A stretch of DNA of 6,144 nucleotides, taken from RGIG3009 sp045648765. Its GTDB lineage: Bacteria > Bacillota > Clostridia > Oscillospirales > Acutalibacteraceae. The translations under genes were made by a program, and so were the position numbers. Below, one piece after another: positions 5,811-6,144 of this stretch. The DNA is taken from the NCBI GenBank assembly GCA_045648765.1, contig JAZROQ010000060.1:1-6144 (forward strand). Reading direction: 5' to 3'. Below the pieces are notes generated by a model that was not told where the DNA came from, did no database searches, and saw nothing but the letters and a program-made list of their open reading frames with translations. How positions within the stretch are numbered: position 1 is the first letter of the stretch; the number at the start of each line of letters is the position of its first letter.

Positions 5811-5839
5811 ATTATAGCATAAAAGCGGCGAAGGCGCAA
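5811..5839 (-). promoter_or_regulatory. Promoter of the lipoprotein operon
   Basis: TTGCGC (5839-5834) and a perfect TATAAT (5816-5811) are exactly 17 bases apart on the minus strand. The start of transcription would be near 5804, leaving a very short leader that still includes the GGTGAGG ribosome site. The -35 box lies directly beside the left arm (5843-5857) of an inverted repeat. Confidence 0.7.
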
Positions 5840-5842
5840 TAC

Positions 5843-5914
5843 CTCTTCACTATTCACCATTACATCTTACCTTCCAAAAATTCCGTTCACAATTTTTTAG
5901 TGAAAAGTGAAGAG
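5843..5914. repeat. Inverted repeat built from AGTGAA-type heptamers
   Basis: The arms are 5843-5857 (CTCTTCACTATTCAC) and 5900-5914 (GTGAAAAGTGAAGAG), complementary at 14 of 15 positions across a 42-base spacer. The left arm is made of the same heptamer as the right-hand array, in the opposite orientation (AGTGAAG on minus at 5851-5845, GGTGAAT at 5858-5852). It resembles short intergenic repeats I associate with clostridial genomes, but that is recollection, not a search result. Confidence 0.6.
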
Positions 5915-5933
5915 TGAAGAAGTAATAAGTAAA
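5899..5933 (+). repeat. Degenerate 7-bp tandem array (AGTGAAR)
   Basis: Five consecutive heptamers read AGTGAAA, AGTGAAG, AGTGAAG, AAGTAAT, AAGTAAA. The first three are nearly identical and the last two have drifted. The array is purine-rich on the plus strand and runs straight into the left half of the terminator hairpin. The period is seen directly; its origin (slippage or a dispersed repeat family) is not known. Confidence 0.7.
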
Positions 5934-5964
5934 AATCCCGCCCACTTACGTGAACGGGATTTTT
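5931..5964 (-). terminator. Intrinsic terminator after the right-edge gene
   Basis: AAAAATCCCG (5931-5940) pairs perfectly with CGGGATTTTT (5955-5964). After a CC/AA mismatch, CAC (5943-5945) pairs with GTG (5950-5952) around the loop TTAC. A and T runs flank both sides, so it could act in both directions. On the minus strand it lies about 47 bases after the stop codon at 6011 and is the natural end of that gene's transcript. Confidence 0.8.
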
Positions 5965-6010
5965 GTCATTCGTGTCCGAAAAAGAACTGGTCAAAAACCG
6001 AGGATTTACA

Positions 6011-6144
6011 TTATGGTTTTATAAATCTAAAAGAAAGATGTTCTTCTAAACCGAATCGCTCACAAATGCTATGGTCTATTACAAAATTTCTTCCAAGCCA
6101 TCTTTCAGACGGATAACCAGATAAATAGGCAGGCTTTTTTGCTT
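6011..6144 (-). CDS. C-terminal fragment of an unrecognised protein (5' part off the right edge)
   Basis: In the minus-strand frame whose first complete codon is 6144-3 onward (6142-6140), 43 codons stay open and end in TAA at 6013-6011. The residues include AKKPAYLSGYPSERWLGRNF and end ERFGLEEHLSFRFIKP. The other two minus frames close sooner (one within about 13 codons, one at about 22). The mixed, protein-like composition, and the terminator that follows, support a real gene entering from the right. The fragment is too short to place in a family. Nothing in it shows a signal peptide, membrane segment or known catalytic motif. Confidence 0.55.
   Translation of the reverse strand, partial: AKKPAYLSGYPSERWLGRNFVIDHSICERFGLEEHLSFRFIKP

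Larger units (their letters stand above)
5875..5965. repeat. Long-range inverted repeat sharing an arm with a terminator
   Basis: 5875-5890 and 5950-5965 are complementary at 15 of 16 positions, and the remaining position is a G-U pair in a plus-strand RNA. The right arm is also the 3' half of the terminator hairpin 5931-5964. The left arm and the terminator's own left half (5931-5945) match at 12 of 15 bases, so they look like direct copies 55 bases apart with the heptamer array between them. Confidence 0.6.

Noticed and set aside
5792..5860. N-terminal extension of the lipoprotein to 187 residues
   Set aside because: It would put 23 residues before the signal peptide and cross the -10 box and repeat arm. 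The ATG at 5791 gives a proper type II signal.
5843..5933. CRISPR array
   Set aside because: The repeat unit is only seven bases, tandem without spacers, and partly inverted. No cas gene is nearby.
5843..5965. Insertion sequence or MITE with target-site duplication
   Set aside because: There is no transposase, and no clean terminal inverted repeats flanked by a short direct duplication. The two inverted repeats interleave rather than bound one element, so I report them only as repeats.

Overview
The window reads as chromosomal DNA from a low-to-moderate GC member of the Bacillota, most likely a clostridial anaerobe. This rests on strong purine-rich Shine-Dalgarno sites, short spacers, consensus sigma-A promoters, compact hairpin-plus-T terminators, a GlpR/DeoR-type repressor beside a GlpA-like FAD oxidoreductase, and a lipoprotein with a type II signal. 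Every gene I can support lies on the minus strand, so transcription runs from right to left. No rRNA, tRNA, CRISPR array, transposase or phage gene was seen.

Right edge (6144 to about 5795): the C-terminal 43 codons of an unrecognised gene end at 6011 and are followed by a terminator hairpin (5931-5964). Next comes a repeat-rich intergenic patch with a heptamer array (AGTGAAR) and two interleaved long-range inverted repeats. A good promoter (5811-5839) follows.

5791 to 4741: an AT-rich two-gene unit encodes a small lipoprotein and a small signal-anchored protein, both of unknown function. It is closed by a strong terminator (4741-4773).

4720 to 1759: a promoter (4692-4720) drives a tightly spaced run. 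It holds a cytoplasmic SGNH/sialate-O-acetylesterase-like enzyme, a NodB/polysaccharide-deacetylase-like protein with an altered metal-site motif, and an ElaA-like GNAT acetyltransferase. A YgjV-family membrane protein follows and appears to have its own promoter overlapping the acetyltransferase stop codon. A near-perfect hairpin (1759-1785) ends the block. The first two genes suggest handling of acetylated sugars inside the cell; the role of the last two is open.

1739 to the left edge: a DeoR/GlpR-family repressor precedes a FAD-dependent oxidoreductase of the GlpA/LhgO type, which runs off the window. Both genes carry the same 21-bp sequence upstream. At the oxidoreductase it covers the -35 box and most of the spacer of a perfect-consensus promoter. 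At the repressor it lies around the predicted transcription start. This looks like a self-contained regulon with autoregulation and is the clearest regulatory signal in the window.
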